A DNA stretch of 33,066 nt from Litorilinea aerophila (GTDB taxonomy: Bacteria > Chloroflexota > Anaerolineae > Caldilineales > Caldilineaceae). Below are positions 15,570 to 22,780 of the stretch, one piece after another (position 1 is the first letter of the stretch; each line of letters starts with the position of its first letter). The stretch covers positions 1 through 33,066 of the forward strand of contig CAMDQF010000032.1 in the NCBI GenBank assembly GCA_945905745.1. The letters are read 5' to 3'. Position numbers and translations under genes: made by a program. Under the pieces are notes generated by a model that worked only from the letters and a program-made list of their open reading frames with translations, made no database searches and was not told the origin of the DNA.

Positions 15570-16886
15570 ATGCCCTCCCCATCCTGGCTTCGCGCTTTTC
15601 TGGTCGATTGTGGGCTGCTGCTGGTCAGCGGCCCGCTGCTGCTCTTTCCCAATTGGTTTGGGGAGTGGGGTGGGCCGGTGGGGGTGGGACTGTTGGCCCT
15701 GGCCTGGCTGTGGCGGCGCTGGCAACTGGGCATGTGGGCACGCCGCACCCCCCTGGATTGGCCCATCCTCTTCCTCTGCCTGGTGATGCTGCCCATCTCG
15801 CTCTGGGTGGCCCCGCCCGACCTGCGCAGCGAACTCTCGATTCCCCGTGCCCTGATCCTCGGCTGGGACATCTGTCTACTCTACACCGTCACCACCTATG
15901 CCGGGCACAGCCGCCGTCTCTACAATCTCTGCGCGCTGGGCTTTGCGGCCAGTGCCCTCGCCATCGCTATTATCGCCTTTCTGGGAACCGGTTGGGCCAG
16001 CAAATTCCCCGGCATGACGGAAGTGATGCGCCAGATGCCCACCCCCCTGCTCGGTCTCTTTGCTGGGGCCGAAGGGGGCTTCAACCCCAACCAGGTGGCG
16101 GGCGCGCTGCTCTACGTCTGGCCCTGGCTGCTGGCCGCCTCTGTTTATTACTGGGCGCGGCGGCGCTGGCCCCTGGCCGCGTGGAGTAGCTTTACAGTGG
16201 TACTATTGGGGCTGATTCGGGTGACGTCCCAATCCCGGGGCGGGATGGTAGGGGCTGGGGTGGGGGTGCTCTTCCTGCTGCTTTTCCCCCAGCGCGGGGG
16301 GCGCTGGCTGCTGGGAGGGGGACTGCTGCTGGTGGGGGTGGGGTTGGTCACTGTGGACCTGCCGGGGTTGACAGGCACGCTGGGGGCACTGCTGGACTTC
16401 AAAGCCGCCGATGCTTCGCGCAGCCTGGCAGATCGACAGGAAATCTGGCAGGCTGCCCTACAGATGATTCACCGCTTCTGGACCACAGGCATCGGTCTGG
16501 GCACCTTCCGCCGTCTGCTCTACCTGCTCGCCCCGCTCTCCATCGGGGTGCCGAGTTCGGACCTGGCCCACGCCCACAACTTCTTCCTGCAGACCGGCCT
16601 GGACCTGGGCGTGCCGGGGCTGGTGGGGATGCTGGCCCTCTATCTGGCGGCGGCGGCCCAACAACTCAGCCGCTGGCGTAGCTCGGCCTCGAGAGAGGAA
16701 CGGCTGTGGGCGCTGGGTTTTCTGGCTGCGCTGCTGGCCCAGAGCGTCTATAGCTTGACGGATGCGGTGGCGTTAGGCTCCAAACCGGGCTTTCTGCTCT
16801 GGTTTCTGCTGGCGTTGATGGTCACCCGCCGCCATCTGCCCCATCGCCAGCGTCGAGAGCCAAACCGTTGGACCCACAGGAGTTGA
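15570..16886 (+). CDS. O-antigen ligase/polymerase family membrane protein
   Basis: The 438-residue protein is almost wholly hydrophobic with ten or more membrane helices. Its second half holds the Wzy_C/WaaL pattern: SQSRGGMVGAGVGVLFLL near residue 220, a SLADRQEIWQAALQMI block (about 287-303), GIGLGTFR, and AHAHNFFLQTGLDLGVPGLVG (about 335-356) with the conserved H-x-H-N motif. Such proteins act on lipid-linked glycans at the outer face of the membrane, either polymerising repeats or ligating them to an acceptor. It faces the glycan locus convergently, so it probably acts on the product of that locus. An in-frame GTG at 15507 would add residues encoded by a 12-base tandem repeat (ACCCGTCCGCCM) and is not favoured; neither start has a clear Shine-Dalgarno. 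Confidence 0.8.
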   Translation: MPSPSWLRAFLVDCGLLLVSGPLLLFPNWFGEWGGPVGVGLLALAWLWRRWQLGMWARRTPLDWPILFLCLVMLPISLWVAPPDLRSELSIPRALILGWDICLLYTVTTYAGHSRRLYNLCALGFAASALAIAIIAFLGTGWASKFPGMTEVMRQMPTPLLGLFAGAEGGFNPNQVAGALLYVWPWLLAASVYYWARRRWPLAAWSSFTVVLLGLIRVTSQSRGGMVGAGVGVLFLLLFPQRGGRWLLGGGLLLVGVGLVTVDLPGLTGTLGALLDFKAADASRSLADRQEIWQAALQMIHRFWTTGIGLGTFRRLLYLLAPLSIGVPSSDLAHAHNFFLQTGLDLGVPGLVGMLALYLAAAAQQLSRWRSSASREERLWALGFLAALLAQSVYSLTDAVALGSKPGFLLWFLLALMVTRRHLPHRQRREPNRWTHRS

Positions 16887-16918
16887 GCGAAATAAGCGAT
16901 TGCCAAAGCCATTTGAGC

Positions 16919-17075
16919 CACGGATGAACACGGCAAAAATCTGTGTTCATCTACGTTTATTTGTGTCCGGCTATTCTGCTATCCTCTTGACCACACAATC
17001 AGTAATGAAAACAGGGACACAGATATACACAGAAGCCACAGATTTTATCCGTGTTTATCAGTGTTTATCCGTGGC
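16919..17075. repeat. Palindromic repeat block between convergent genes
   Basis: GATGAACAC at 16923-16931 pairs with GTGTTCATC at 16943-16951, a compact hairpin after the ligase-like gene. Further right, ACACAGATATACACAGA and the opposite GTGTTTATCAGTGTTTATCC words form a second, looser inverted pair. The block may stop transcription from both sides. It runs into the dehydratase gene, whose last codons and stop come from the repeat. Confidence 0.65.
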
Positions 17076-19094
17076 CATGTTCAGGTGATTCAAGTCAGGG
17101 TTGGATAGCATGGCCGCTGTGTGCCGTGCATGGGTGTTTTGACGAACCGGTGTCTGGTCTTTTCCCGCCACAGCCTGGGGTCTGTATTCGGGGACCAGAT
17201 GGGTGAAGGTGCGCAGCACGGCCTCCTGGTCGTTACGCTCTACAGCGATAGTCCCCAGATGTACGATGCTCTCCAGGTCCGGCAGGGGCTGGGAACTGGC
17301 ATGGGCCGCGATAAAGAGCTGGGTGTGGCGGGTCGGCCGGTACTCCTCATCGGCCAGAAATAGCTCTTCATAGAGTTTTTCGCCAGGACGCATCCCCGTG
17401 ACAGCGATGTCGATATCCCGGCCTACCTCCAGGCCGGACAGTCGGATCAGGTCCTGGGCCAGGTCCATAATCTTGACCGGTTCGCCCATGTCCAGCATAA
17501 AAATCTCGCCCCCCTTCCCCAATTCTGCCGCATGCAGAAGCAGTTGCACGGCTTCCGGGATGGTCATGAAATAGCGGGTCATTTCTGCATGGGTGACGGT
17601 GAGCGGGCCGCCCGCGGCGATCTGCTGCTGGAAGGTGAGCACCACACTGCCTCGGCTGCCCAACACATTGCCAAAGCGCACAGCCACATAGGGCAGCCCC
17701 GTGCGCTCGGCGGCCTGCAAGACGTGCATCTCGGCGGCCCGCTTGCTGGCCCCCATCACGCTGGTGGGGTTGACCGCCTTGTCACTGGAGATCATCACAA
17801 AGCGTTCCACCGCCGCGGTCTGGGCCGCCTGCAGCAGATTGCGGGTGCCCAGCACATTGTTGGTAAAGGCCTCCACCGGATTCCACTCCATCAAGGGCAC
17901 ATGTTTGTGGGCGGCGGCGTGAAAGACGATCTGGGGTCGGGTCTCGGCAAAGACGGACCGGATGCGTTCGGGGAAACGTATATCAGCGATGACCGGGATG
18001 AGCAGGGTCTGCGCTATATCGGCCCCTGTCCCGTTGCTGTGGCTGGCCCCAGCGCTGTCGATGGGTGTGGAGCCTAGCTTGATAGTCGCCAGCAGTTCAT
18101 TGTGGATGGCGAAGATCGAGTTCTCCCCGTGGCCCAGGAGCACCAATTGGCTGGGTGCGTAGCGCAGTATTTGGCGACAGAGTTCGCTGCCGATGGAACC
18201 ACCCGCACCGGTGACCAATACCCGCTTGCCCCGCACCATGGCCCGCACGGCCTGATCGTCGATATGGGCCGGCTCCCGACGCAGGAGATCCTCGATGCGC
18301 ACCTCTCGCAACTGTGCCAGCTTGCCGTGGCCGCTGAGCAATTCAAAAAGGGCGGGCATGGTCCTGACCTGGACTGAAGCAGACCGGCAGGTGTCCACCA
18401 GTTCGCGAATCACTTTGCCCGGCGCGCTGGGCATGGCAATGATCACCTGGCCGACCCCATAGGTGCGAACGAGTTCGAGAAGCTGCGCCCGCCCCCCCAG
18501 CACGGGCACTTCGCTGATGTAGAGATGTTGCTTGTGGGGGTCGTCGTCTACAAAGCCCACCACTTCCAGCCCCAAGCGGGTGTTGCGAGTCAGCTCCTGG
18601 ACGATCTGGACGCCAGCCTCGCCCGCACCGTAGACCAACACCGGGGTCTGCGGTTTGCTGTGTGCCCGCCGCTGCTGGCGCCAGAGCCAGGCCCGCACCA
18701 GCAGCCGGGGCGCGGCCCCACCCATCAGCATGATCGGGAGGAGAATGAGGGGAATAGAGCGGGGCGCGGGGGAGGCAGAGAGAATCAGCGGCAGCACGAC
18801 AAGCAGCAACCCGCTGTGCAGCAGCCCGGCCGCCAGGGTTGCGCGGATCACCAGAAGCAGATCGCCCACGGAGGCGTAGCGCCAATAGCGGCTATAGAGG
18901 CCAGAAGCCCGGTAGACCGGGGGATAGACAAGCAGGGCCAGCCCGGCCACCCAGAGAAAGGCCGACCAATCGGGCGTCAGATCAAGACGATCCAGACGCA
19001 GGGCACAGCTCAGATAGGCAGCCAGGAGGAGGACACAGAGATCAAGCCCAAAAAAGTGACGATTGCGTAGGCGCAGGAGCGAATCTGTTCGCAT
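17058..19094 (-). CDS. PglF/FlaA1-type nucleotide-sugar 4,6-dehydratase (CapD-like membrane protein)
   Basis: The 678-residue protein has four N-terminal membrane helices (about residues 14-130). A CoA-binding-like Rossmann domain begins with PVLVYGAGEAGVQIV (about 151-165). The catalytic SDR domain begins with VLVTGAGGSIGSEL (about 292-305). Active-site motifs are ISSDKAVNPT (SDK at 437-439) and VMGASKR (Met447, Lys451), where Met replaces the Tyr of classical SDRs as in WbpM/PglF. The expected product is UDP-4-keto-6-deoxy-GlcNAc, substrate of the aminotransferase at 22781-23911. Residues about 340-362 form a Ser/Gly-rich insertion in the NAD domain. The ATG at 19094 follows GGAGAG by five bases. 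The last six residues (MATDKH) and TGA lie in a dispersed repeat, so the tail beyond the dehydratase core is probably acquired. Confidence 0.85.
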   Translation of the reverse strand: MRTDSLLRLRNRHFFGLDLCVLLLAAYLSCALRLDRLDLTPDWSAFLWVAGLALLVYPPVYRASGLYSRYWRYASVGDLLLVIRATLAAGLLHSGLLLVVLPLILSASPAPRSIPLILLPIMLMGGAAPRLLVRAWLWRQQRRAHSKPQTPVLVYGAGEAGVQIVQELTRNTRLGLEVVGFVDDDPHKQHLYISEVPVLGGRAQLLELVRTYGVGQVIIAMPSAPGKVIRELVDTCRSASVQVRTMPALFELLSGHGKLAQLREVRIEDLLRREPAHIDDQAVRAMVRGKRVLVTGAGGSIGSELCRQILRYAPSQLVLLGHGENSIFAIHNELLATIKLGSTPIDSAGASHSNGTGADIAQTLLIPVIADIRFPERIRSVFAETRPQIVFHAAAHKHVPLMEWNPVEAFTNNVLGTRNLLQAAQTAAVERFVMISSDKAVNPTSVMGASKRAAEMHVLQAAERTGLPYVAVRFGNVLGSRGSVVLTFQQQIAAGGPLTVTHAEMTRYFMTIPEAVQLLLHAAELGKGGEIFMLDMGEPVKIMDLAQDLIRLSGLEVGRDIDIAVTGMRPGEKLYEELFLADEEYRPTRHTQLFIAAHASSQPLPDLESIVHLGTIAVERNDQEAVLRTFTHLVPEYRPQAVAGKDQTPVRQNTHARHTAAMLSNPDLNHLNMATDKH

Positions 19095-19105
19095 AGGTCT
19101 CTCCA

Positions 19106-19122
19106 GAAGAGTAGAACTCTTC
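19106..19122. promoter_or_regulatory. Leader hairpin before the PglF-type gene
   Basis: GAAGAGT at 19106-19112 and ACTCTTC at 19116-19122 pair perfectly around a 3-base loop, directly upstream of the GGAGAG ribosome site of the dehydratase gene. It may modulate translation; no known riboswitch was recognised. Confidence 0.35.
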
Positions 19123-19357
19123 GCAGTTGCCTATTCTCCACAGATGCGATGTTGGCATAGTGCCGACGAGCGGCCTATGCCGTAGTAGGATGTTTGGAGA
19201 ACGGTATTGATAAAGTACGGTCAGGCAGACCTATTGTAATCCAACAGATGTTCAAACGGCAAGCGAGAGTTCACCACGGATATATCCTGGAAATAGGGGT
19301 GGTGAGCATTGTGACGACACAGCCCTTGCCACAAATTGCACGAACTTTGTGGTGGTT

Positions 19358-19690
19358 AAAAGGAGGGCAGAATAATCGGACACAGATAAACGCAGATAAA
19401 CTGTACTGGTCAACGGATGCTGGAATGGCTATTTCTTAACGCAAAGAGGCAAAGGCACAGAGGGAAAAGCGATTTCTTTGCGTCTCTGCGCCTTTGCGCC
19501 TTTGCGTTGAAAATCCCACCATCTTCTTGACCACTACAAATCCACACGAAAACAGCAATCAATTCGTGACAAAATTGTAGTGTCAAAAGGAGGGCAGAAT
19601 GGTTGGACACAGATAAACACAGAGGAACACAGATTTTTTGTATTGGTCAAGATGGTGGTGAAACGTAGCGAATCTTGAACAATCTGTGTC
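19358..19690. repeat. Dispersed repeat block (two direct copies around a CGCAAAG hairpin)
   Basis: AAAAGGAGGGCAGAAT occurs at 19358-19373 and again at 19585-19600, each followed by GGACACAGATAAA words and a TGTAYTGGTCA word. Between them, 19438-19508 forms an imperfect hairpin built of GCAAAGG and GCGCCTTTGC words. CACCATC at about 19516 and GATGGTG at about 19652 face each other. The 19095-19712 stretch has no supported gene; it holds this block plus unassigned sequence that must include the promoter for the dehydratase gene, although I could not place one. Confidence 0.7.
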
Positions 19691-19928
19691 CAGCCTATCT
19701 GTCTGGCGACATTCAGTCAGTGCGTAAAGACCCGATGAGCGCCGTGACCCGTTCCAAATCAGCGTCCGTGAGGTTGGAGCCGGAGGGCAGACAGAGGCCG
19801 TCCCGAAAGAGGGACTCGGCCACGGAGCCGCCAACGACCCCGCAGTCCTGGAAGATGGGCTGGCGATGCATGGGTTTCCAGACCGGGTGTGGCTCGCGAT
19901 GTCTGCGGCTTCCAGGGCCAGGCGGATG

Positions 19929-20096
19929 CAGGGCAATCGCGAACTGGCGTCGGCATCGGTTGAAACCGAAGCCTGCTACGAGAAGTACGTTGAAACGCAC
20001 TGAAACCCAGTCAGCAACCCGTTTTCAACGGGTTTCCCATAGCAGACTTGCTGCGCAGACGCCGAATTGATTCGGCGGGTTCACGATTGCCCTAAA
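19929..20096. mobile_element. 168-bp MITE-like element with 16-bp terminal inverted repeats
   Basis: AGGGCAATCGCGAACT at 19930-19945 is matched, with two differences, by the reverse complement of 20078-20093. The element is flanked by GCGGATG on both sides (19922-19928 and 20097-20103), a 7-base target duplication. The intact aminotransferase gene keeps a single GGCGGATGG at the same point, which shows the empty site. Internal hairpins include AACCCGTT/AACGGGTT and GCCGAAT/ATTCGGC. It codes for no protein, so transposition would need a transposase elsewhere. Confidence 0.85.
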
Positions 20097-20235
20097 GCGG
20101 ATGGCTTCTCAGGTTGCGCCAAACTGAATCGGATCAACGGTCATCACCGTCAGCCAACGGGTGTGGCGGCCCCAGGGGGCTTCGGGCATGGTGGCGATAC
20201 CGGGCAGGTCGCCGATGGTCTGCTGGTAGTAGTCG

Positions 20236-20262
20236 AACCCTTCGACAAGCTCAGGACAGGTT
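20236..20262. repeat. Short CTTCGACAAGCTCAGG repeat inserted in the pseudogene
   Basis: Comparison with the intact paralogue shows about 23 extra bases here, containing CCTTCGACAAGCTCAGGAC. This word is a widespread dispersed repeat in many bacterial genomes and is translated as LSLSKG in one frame. Its length shifts the reading frame of the aminotransferase remnant. Confidence 0.75.
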
Positions 20263-20589
20263 TGCGCCGTCGCGCTTGCACCCGATCTTCCAACACCTGC
20301 AATTGTCCCCGCCCGATAGCGGCCAGGACGTTGCTCAACCGGTAGTTGTAGCCAATCTCGGAGTGTTGGTAGTGGGGAGCGGGGTCGCGGGCCTGGGTGG
20401 CCAGCTTGCGGGCGTGGGCGATGCGTTCGGCGTCGTCGGAGACCAACATGCCACCGCCGGAGGTGGTGATGATCTTGTTGCTGTTGAAAGAGAAGACGCC
20501 CGCTTTGCCAAAGGTACCCGGAGGGCGGCCCTTGTAGGTGGTGCCTAATACTTCGACCACGTCCTCGATCAAAGGCACATCGTCATGCG

Positions 20590-21054
20590 CTACTTCATGC
20601 GATTAGGGTTGTTCACCATCAAACCTTCAGCTTTGGCAGCATCGAGCAGGCGGTCATCGGCGCACAGAAAAGTGAGACCGGGTTGATCTGCCTCAACCAG
20701 AGTTCGATGCATGACCACGGCGGAAGCCAGGTGTACCGCATCGTAGGCGCGCAAAGGATGTTGTTCAAGCAATGTTCGGGCCTGTGTAACGATTGAGTGC
20801 TCGAAGCGGATTATCTGAAATCTGGTTTGGAGATCGCTGTCAAACGCACTGACCATACGAGTGTAATCGTCAGTGGTTACGCTCCCCTCACGGAGGCGAC
20901 GATTGAACGCACTGATCATCTCGACAACGAGAAGCTGTGACACGATGAACACAGCCGATTTCAAAGCAATCAGATTTTTAACCCAAGTGCTGCCGGCCTC
21001 GTCAACGTAGTGCTTGACCAGGGCGCTCGTATCCAGATAGAACACCGTTACCAT
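20590..21054 (-). CDS. vapC: VapC-like PIN-domain toxin
   Basis: The 154-residue protein is a PIN-domain ribonuclease. The four acidic residues expected at the metal site are visible: D8 in YLDTSALVK, the Glu of LLVVEMISAF (about residue 45), the Asp of RAYDAVHLASA (about 105), and the Asp pair of LCADDRLLDAA (about 131). VapC toxins cut tRNA or rRNA and are held inactive by the cognate VapB. Its ATG overlaps the 3' end of the upstream antitoxin gene by 7 bases, the usual coupled arrangement. The 3' end lies against the truncated aminotransferase, so this module probably came in during the rearrangement. Confidence 0.85.
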   Translation of the reverse strand: MVTVFYLDTSALVKHYVDEAGSTWVKNLIALKSAVFIVSQLLVVEMISAFNRRLREGSVTTDDYTRMVSAFDSDLQTRFQIIRFEHSIVTQARTLLEQHPLRAYDAVHLASAVVMHRTLVEADQPGLTFLCADDRLLDAAKAEGLMVNNPNRMK

Positions 21055-21353
21055 TGTTCGTCCCGTTCTTCGATGATAAGTTCCGAAAGGGGGCGACCCT
21101 TGCTGAATTTATGGGCCAATTCGGCGCGTTCCACAAAAGAAACTCTCCTTTCTGGTCGCTGCGCCAGTTGGTAACTCACGATCAGGCCGGTTTGCTGCAA
21201 GAGTTGGATGAATTGCTCTCTTGGTTCGGACTTGGGCTGGATAATAATGGAGTCGGATAGACGGACAATCTCGATCTCTCCGAAACCAGCGTAGACTTCA
21301 TGAGGGATGAACAGACCCTTATCCGTTAGCGTAACAACATCCCGAATCGTCAT
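21048..21353 (-). CDS. vapB: VapB-like antitoxin (AbrB-type N-terminus)
   Basis: From the ATG at 21353 the protein has 101 residues. The N-terminal 40 residues (MTIRDVVTLTDKGLFIPHEVYAGFGEIEIVRLSDSIIIQP) fit a swapped-hairpin AbrB/MazE-like DNA-binding domain. The remainder is charged and helical (FSKGRPLSELIIEERDEQW), suited to wrapping the toxin. GGAGGT six bases upstream favours this ATG over the GTG at 21359. It overlaps vapC by 7 bases. Autorepression through the inverted repeat at 21372-21396 is likely by analogy with other modules. Confidence 0.75.
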   Translation of the reverse strand: MTIRDVVTLTDKGLFIPHEVYAGFGEIEIVRLSDSIIIQPKSEPREQFIQLLQQTGLIVSYQLAQRPERRVSFVERAELAHKFSKGRPLSELIIEERDEQW

Positions 21354-21371
21354 ACTCACACCTCCGCTGAG

Positions 21372-21396
21372 TCAGTCAGTGTTCGTCGTTGACTGA
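21372..21396. promoter_or_regulatory. Inverted repeat TCAGTCA/TGACTGA before vapB, candidate operator
   Basis: TCAGTCA at 21372-21378 faces TGACTGA at 21390-21396. It sits between the vapB start and the probable -10 at 21427-21432, where an autorepressing VapB would bind. Confidence 0.4.
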
Positions 21397-21426
21397 TAGA
21401 GGGCTAACAAGCATTCAGTCACACCT

Positions 21427-21435
21427 ATTGTAGCA
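21427..21435 (-). promoter_or_regulatory. Extended -10 promoter of vapBC
   Basis: On the minus strand the bases read TGCTACAAT, a TG-N extended -10 with TACAAT (21432 to 21427). The -35 region is weak (TAGCAG), as is common for extended -10 promoters. Confidence 0.4.
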
Positions 21436-21504
21436 TGAGTACACCATATCTGCTACAGAGGAAACCTGTTTTTTCGCTGATCAAAGGGTGTGTCCAAAAT
21501 GGGT

Positions 21505-21615
21505 TGGAGGCCACGCGCTCAGAACTCTGCGGCCACGCCGCCGCGACAGTTGCGCAGCCACGGAAAACCGGTTGCAGGTGCATGGGTTTCCAGACGGGAC
21601 GGGCTTCGCTCCTGC
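21505..21615 (-). pseudogene. C-terminal scrap of a third DegT-type aminotransferase
   Basis: On the minus strand this stretch encodes EARPVWKPMHLQPVFRGC, nearly identical to the C-terminal region of the intact gene at 22781-23911 (EARPVWKPMHLQPVFHEC). The nucleotide match is clearest at about 21560-21610. Downstream codons drift to AAAWPQSSE and lose homology. Nothing upstream matches the family. The 21360-21776 gap otherwise shows only a short protein-like frame (PPWTAIQFLNELDVILADV, about 21640-21740) whose origin I cannot tell. Confidence 0.65.
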
Positions 21616-21776
21616 CGTTGTGTGACCCGTCTCACCCCTCCCTGCGTTCTTCCTCAGCGACCACATCGGCAAGTATCACATCCAGTTCGTTGAGGAACTG
21701 GATGGCCGTCCAGGGTGGGGTTAAGGATACGGAAATCTTATCGATTCAACCTCTTGGAGTTTTGACCGGGCGAGGG

Positions 21777-22139
21777 CTACAATTCGCGCAAAATTGTCTG
21801 GGATCGATTCCGCCACGTCTCATCTTCTTCCATCCGATAGACCCACTCAATGGCGTCGGCTTCCCATAGGGGATAGGCACAGTTCACGGTCTCCAGGAAG
21901 GTTTCATCTGTGCCGATACGACGGTTGAACGTCTCGTAGTCCGCTCCATACCGTTGCTCGTAGCGGTCAATTTGCTGCCGGGCTTGTTCCAGACGCTGTA
22001 GACAGATGTCGAGCAGATAGTGGCGCAGCGCGCGCGCGGCAACGGTCTCCGGATCGCCCAGTGCCTGCAGAATCTCACTCACAGTTTGGTTCGTCGGTAG
22101 CGTAATCTGCATTGTCTGTGCTGGCACTCGTTCTCTCAC
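21777..22139 (-). CDS. Small protein of unknown function, antitoxin-like
   Basis: The GTG at 22139 follows a strong AGGAGG with 6-base spacing, so a real 120-residue gene is likely. The N-terminus (MQITLPTNQTVSEILQALGDPETVAARALRHYLLD after a 9-residue leader) resembles small ribbon-helix or antitoxin N-termini. A helical LQRLEQARQQIDRYEQRYGADYETF segment follows, then a C-terminal WEADAIEWVYRMEEDETWRN block. I do not recognise the family. Such helix-rich proteins often precede a small toxin gene, but only a decayed frame follows here, so it may be an orphan. Function is not assigned. Confidence 0.6.
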   Translation of the reverse strand: MRERVPAQTMQITLPTNQTVSEILQALGDPETVAARALRHYLLDICLQRLEQARQQIDRYEQRYGADYETFNRRIGTDETFLETVNCAYPLWEADAIEWVYRMEEDETWRNRSQTILREL

Positions 22140-22237
22140 CGTTCACCTCCTCTCTACCCAGTTGAAAGTCAAGGGCTATACTAGCACAGAAGCGCTCCCC
22201 ACCCTACCAACAAAACAGGTTTTCAGGTTTGCTGTCT

Positions 22238-22778
22238 TCAATTTTTTTTGGCTTCCGTGCTGACGACAAGCCGCCAAAGCCCAACAGCGCACAGAGTTGG
22301 TATGCTCACCACCAGCCAGCTACTTGTCGGTCTATCCAGCACCCACAGGAAGGCCAGCAGAACGCCGAACAAGGCAAGATCCAGATAGAGCAGCGTGACT
22401 GATCGATGAGGCCAACCAGCAATCACCAGACGTTGATAGAGGTGGGAACGGTGGGCGGCGAAGATGTACTCGCGACGACGCAGGCGGCGCAAGCGGCGCA
22501 GGCGGCGCAGGCGGGTGAAGGCTGTGTCGAAAACAAAGGGCCAGAGTACCAGGACGCCAGCCAAAGGCAGCCGGGCATCGGCCAGCCCACCCATCACGGC
22601 CAGGAAGGCAAAGGTGAAGCCCAGGAAAGCGCGGTCGACGCCGCCCATGAAGATGGGGGAGGGGGCGTGTTGCGCAGCAGAAATCCCCAACTGGTGCCGA
22701 CAATCAGCACACCCACTGTCGCCAGGGCGGACGTGTACCCTGTCCCCACATTGAATGGCACCTGGAACAGCCCTACGG
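22238..22778 (-). pseudogene. Frameshifted C-terminal fragment of a WecA/MraY-type glycosyl-1-phosphate transferase
   Basis: Right after the stop of the intact aminotransferase, one frame reads VGLFQVPFNVG then VGVLIVGTSWGFLLRN, the seventh-eighth helix region of a UDP-GlcNAc:undecaprenyl-phosphate transferase. The match then moves to another frame as APSPIFMGGVDRAFLGFTFAFLA, the counterpart of the conserved xxIFMGDVGSxFLGF motif. It continues to EYIFAAHRSHLYQRLVIAGWPHRSVTLLYL and two more helices, ending at 22238. So the gene is missing its first half and carries a frameshift near 22660-22690. A 9-base tandem repeat (GGCGCAGGC units, about 22474-22515) encodes LRRLRRLRR and is an expanded basic loop. 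Confidence 0.75.
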
Positions 22779-22780
22779 CC

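Larger units (their letters stand above)
19713..20585 (-). pseudogene. Truncated DegT/DnrJ/EryC1 aminotransferase with two insertions
   Basis: Reading on the minus strand, the remnant starts with PLIEDVVEVLGTTYKG, equal to about residue 158 of the intact paralogue at 22781-23911, and includes the PLP-lysine block FSFNSNKIITTSGGG. The N-terminal 157 residues are missing, and the break at about 20585 abuts the vapC gene. Collinear homology is broken at about 20236-20261 by a CCCTTCGACAAGCTCAGG-type short repeat that shifts the frame. It is broken again at 19929-20096 by a MITE-like element. Homology resumes with KPMHRQPIFQDCG in one piece and ends with GSLRTD and a TGA at 19713. It cannot encode a working enzyme. 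It was most likely a bacillosamine-type or related amino-sugar transaminase. Confidence 0.85.

Noticed and set aside
18343-18885. A 180-codon minus-strand frame inside the PglF-type gene
   Set aside because: Out-of-frame shadow with biased composition; the true frame has the Rossmann and SDR motifs.
22474-22515. GGCGCAGGC tandem units as a CRISPR-like or regulatory repeat
   Set aside because: They are a 9-base, in-frame expansion of an Arg/Leu loop inside the WecA-type remnant.
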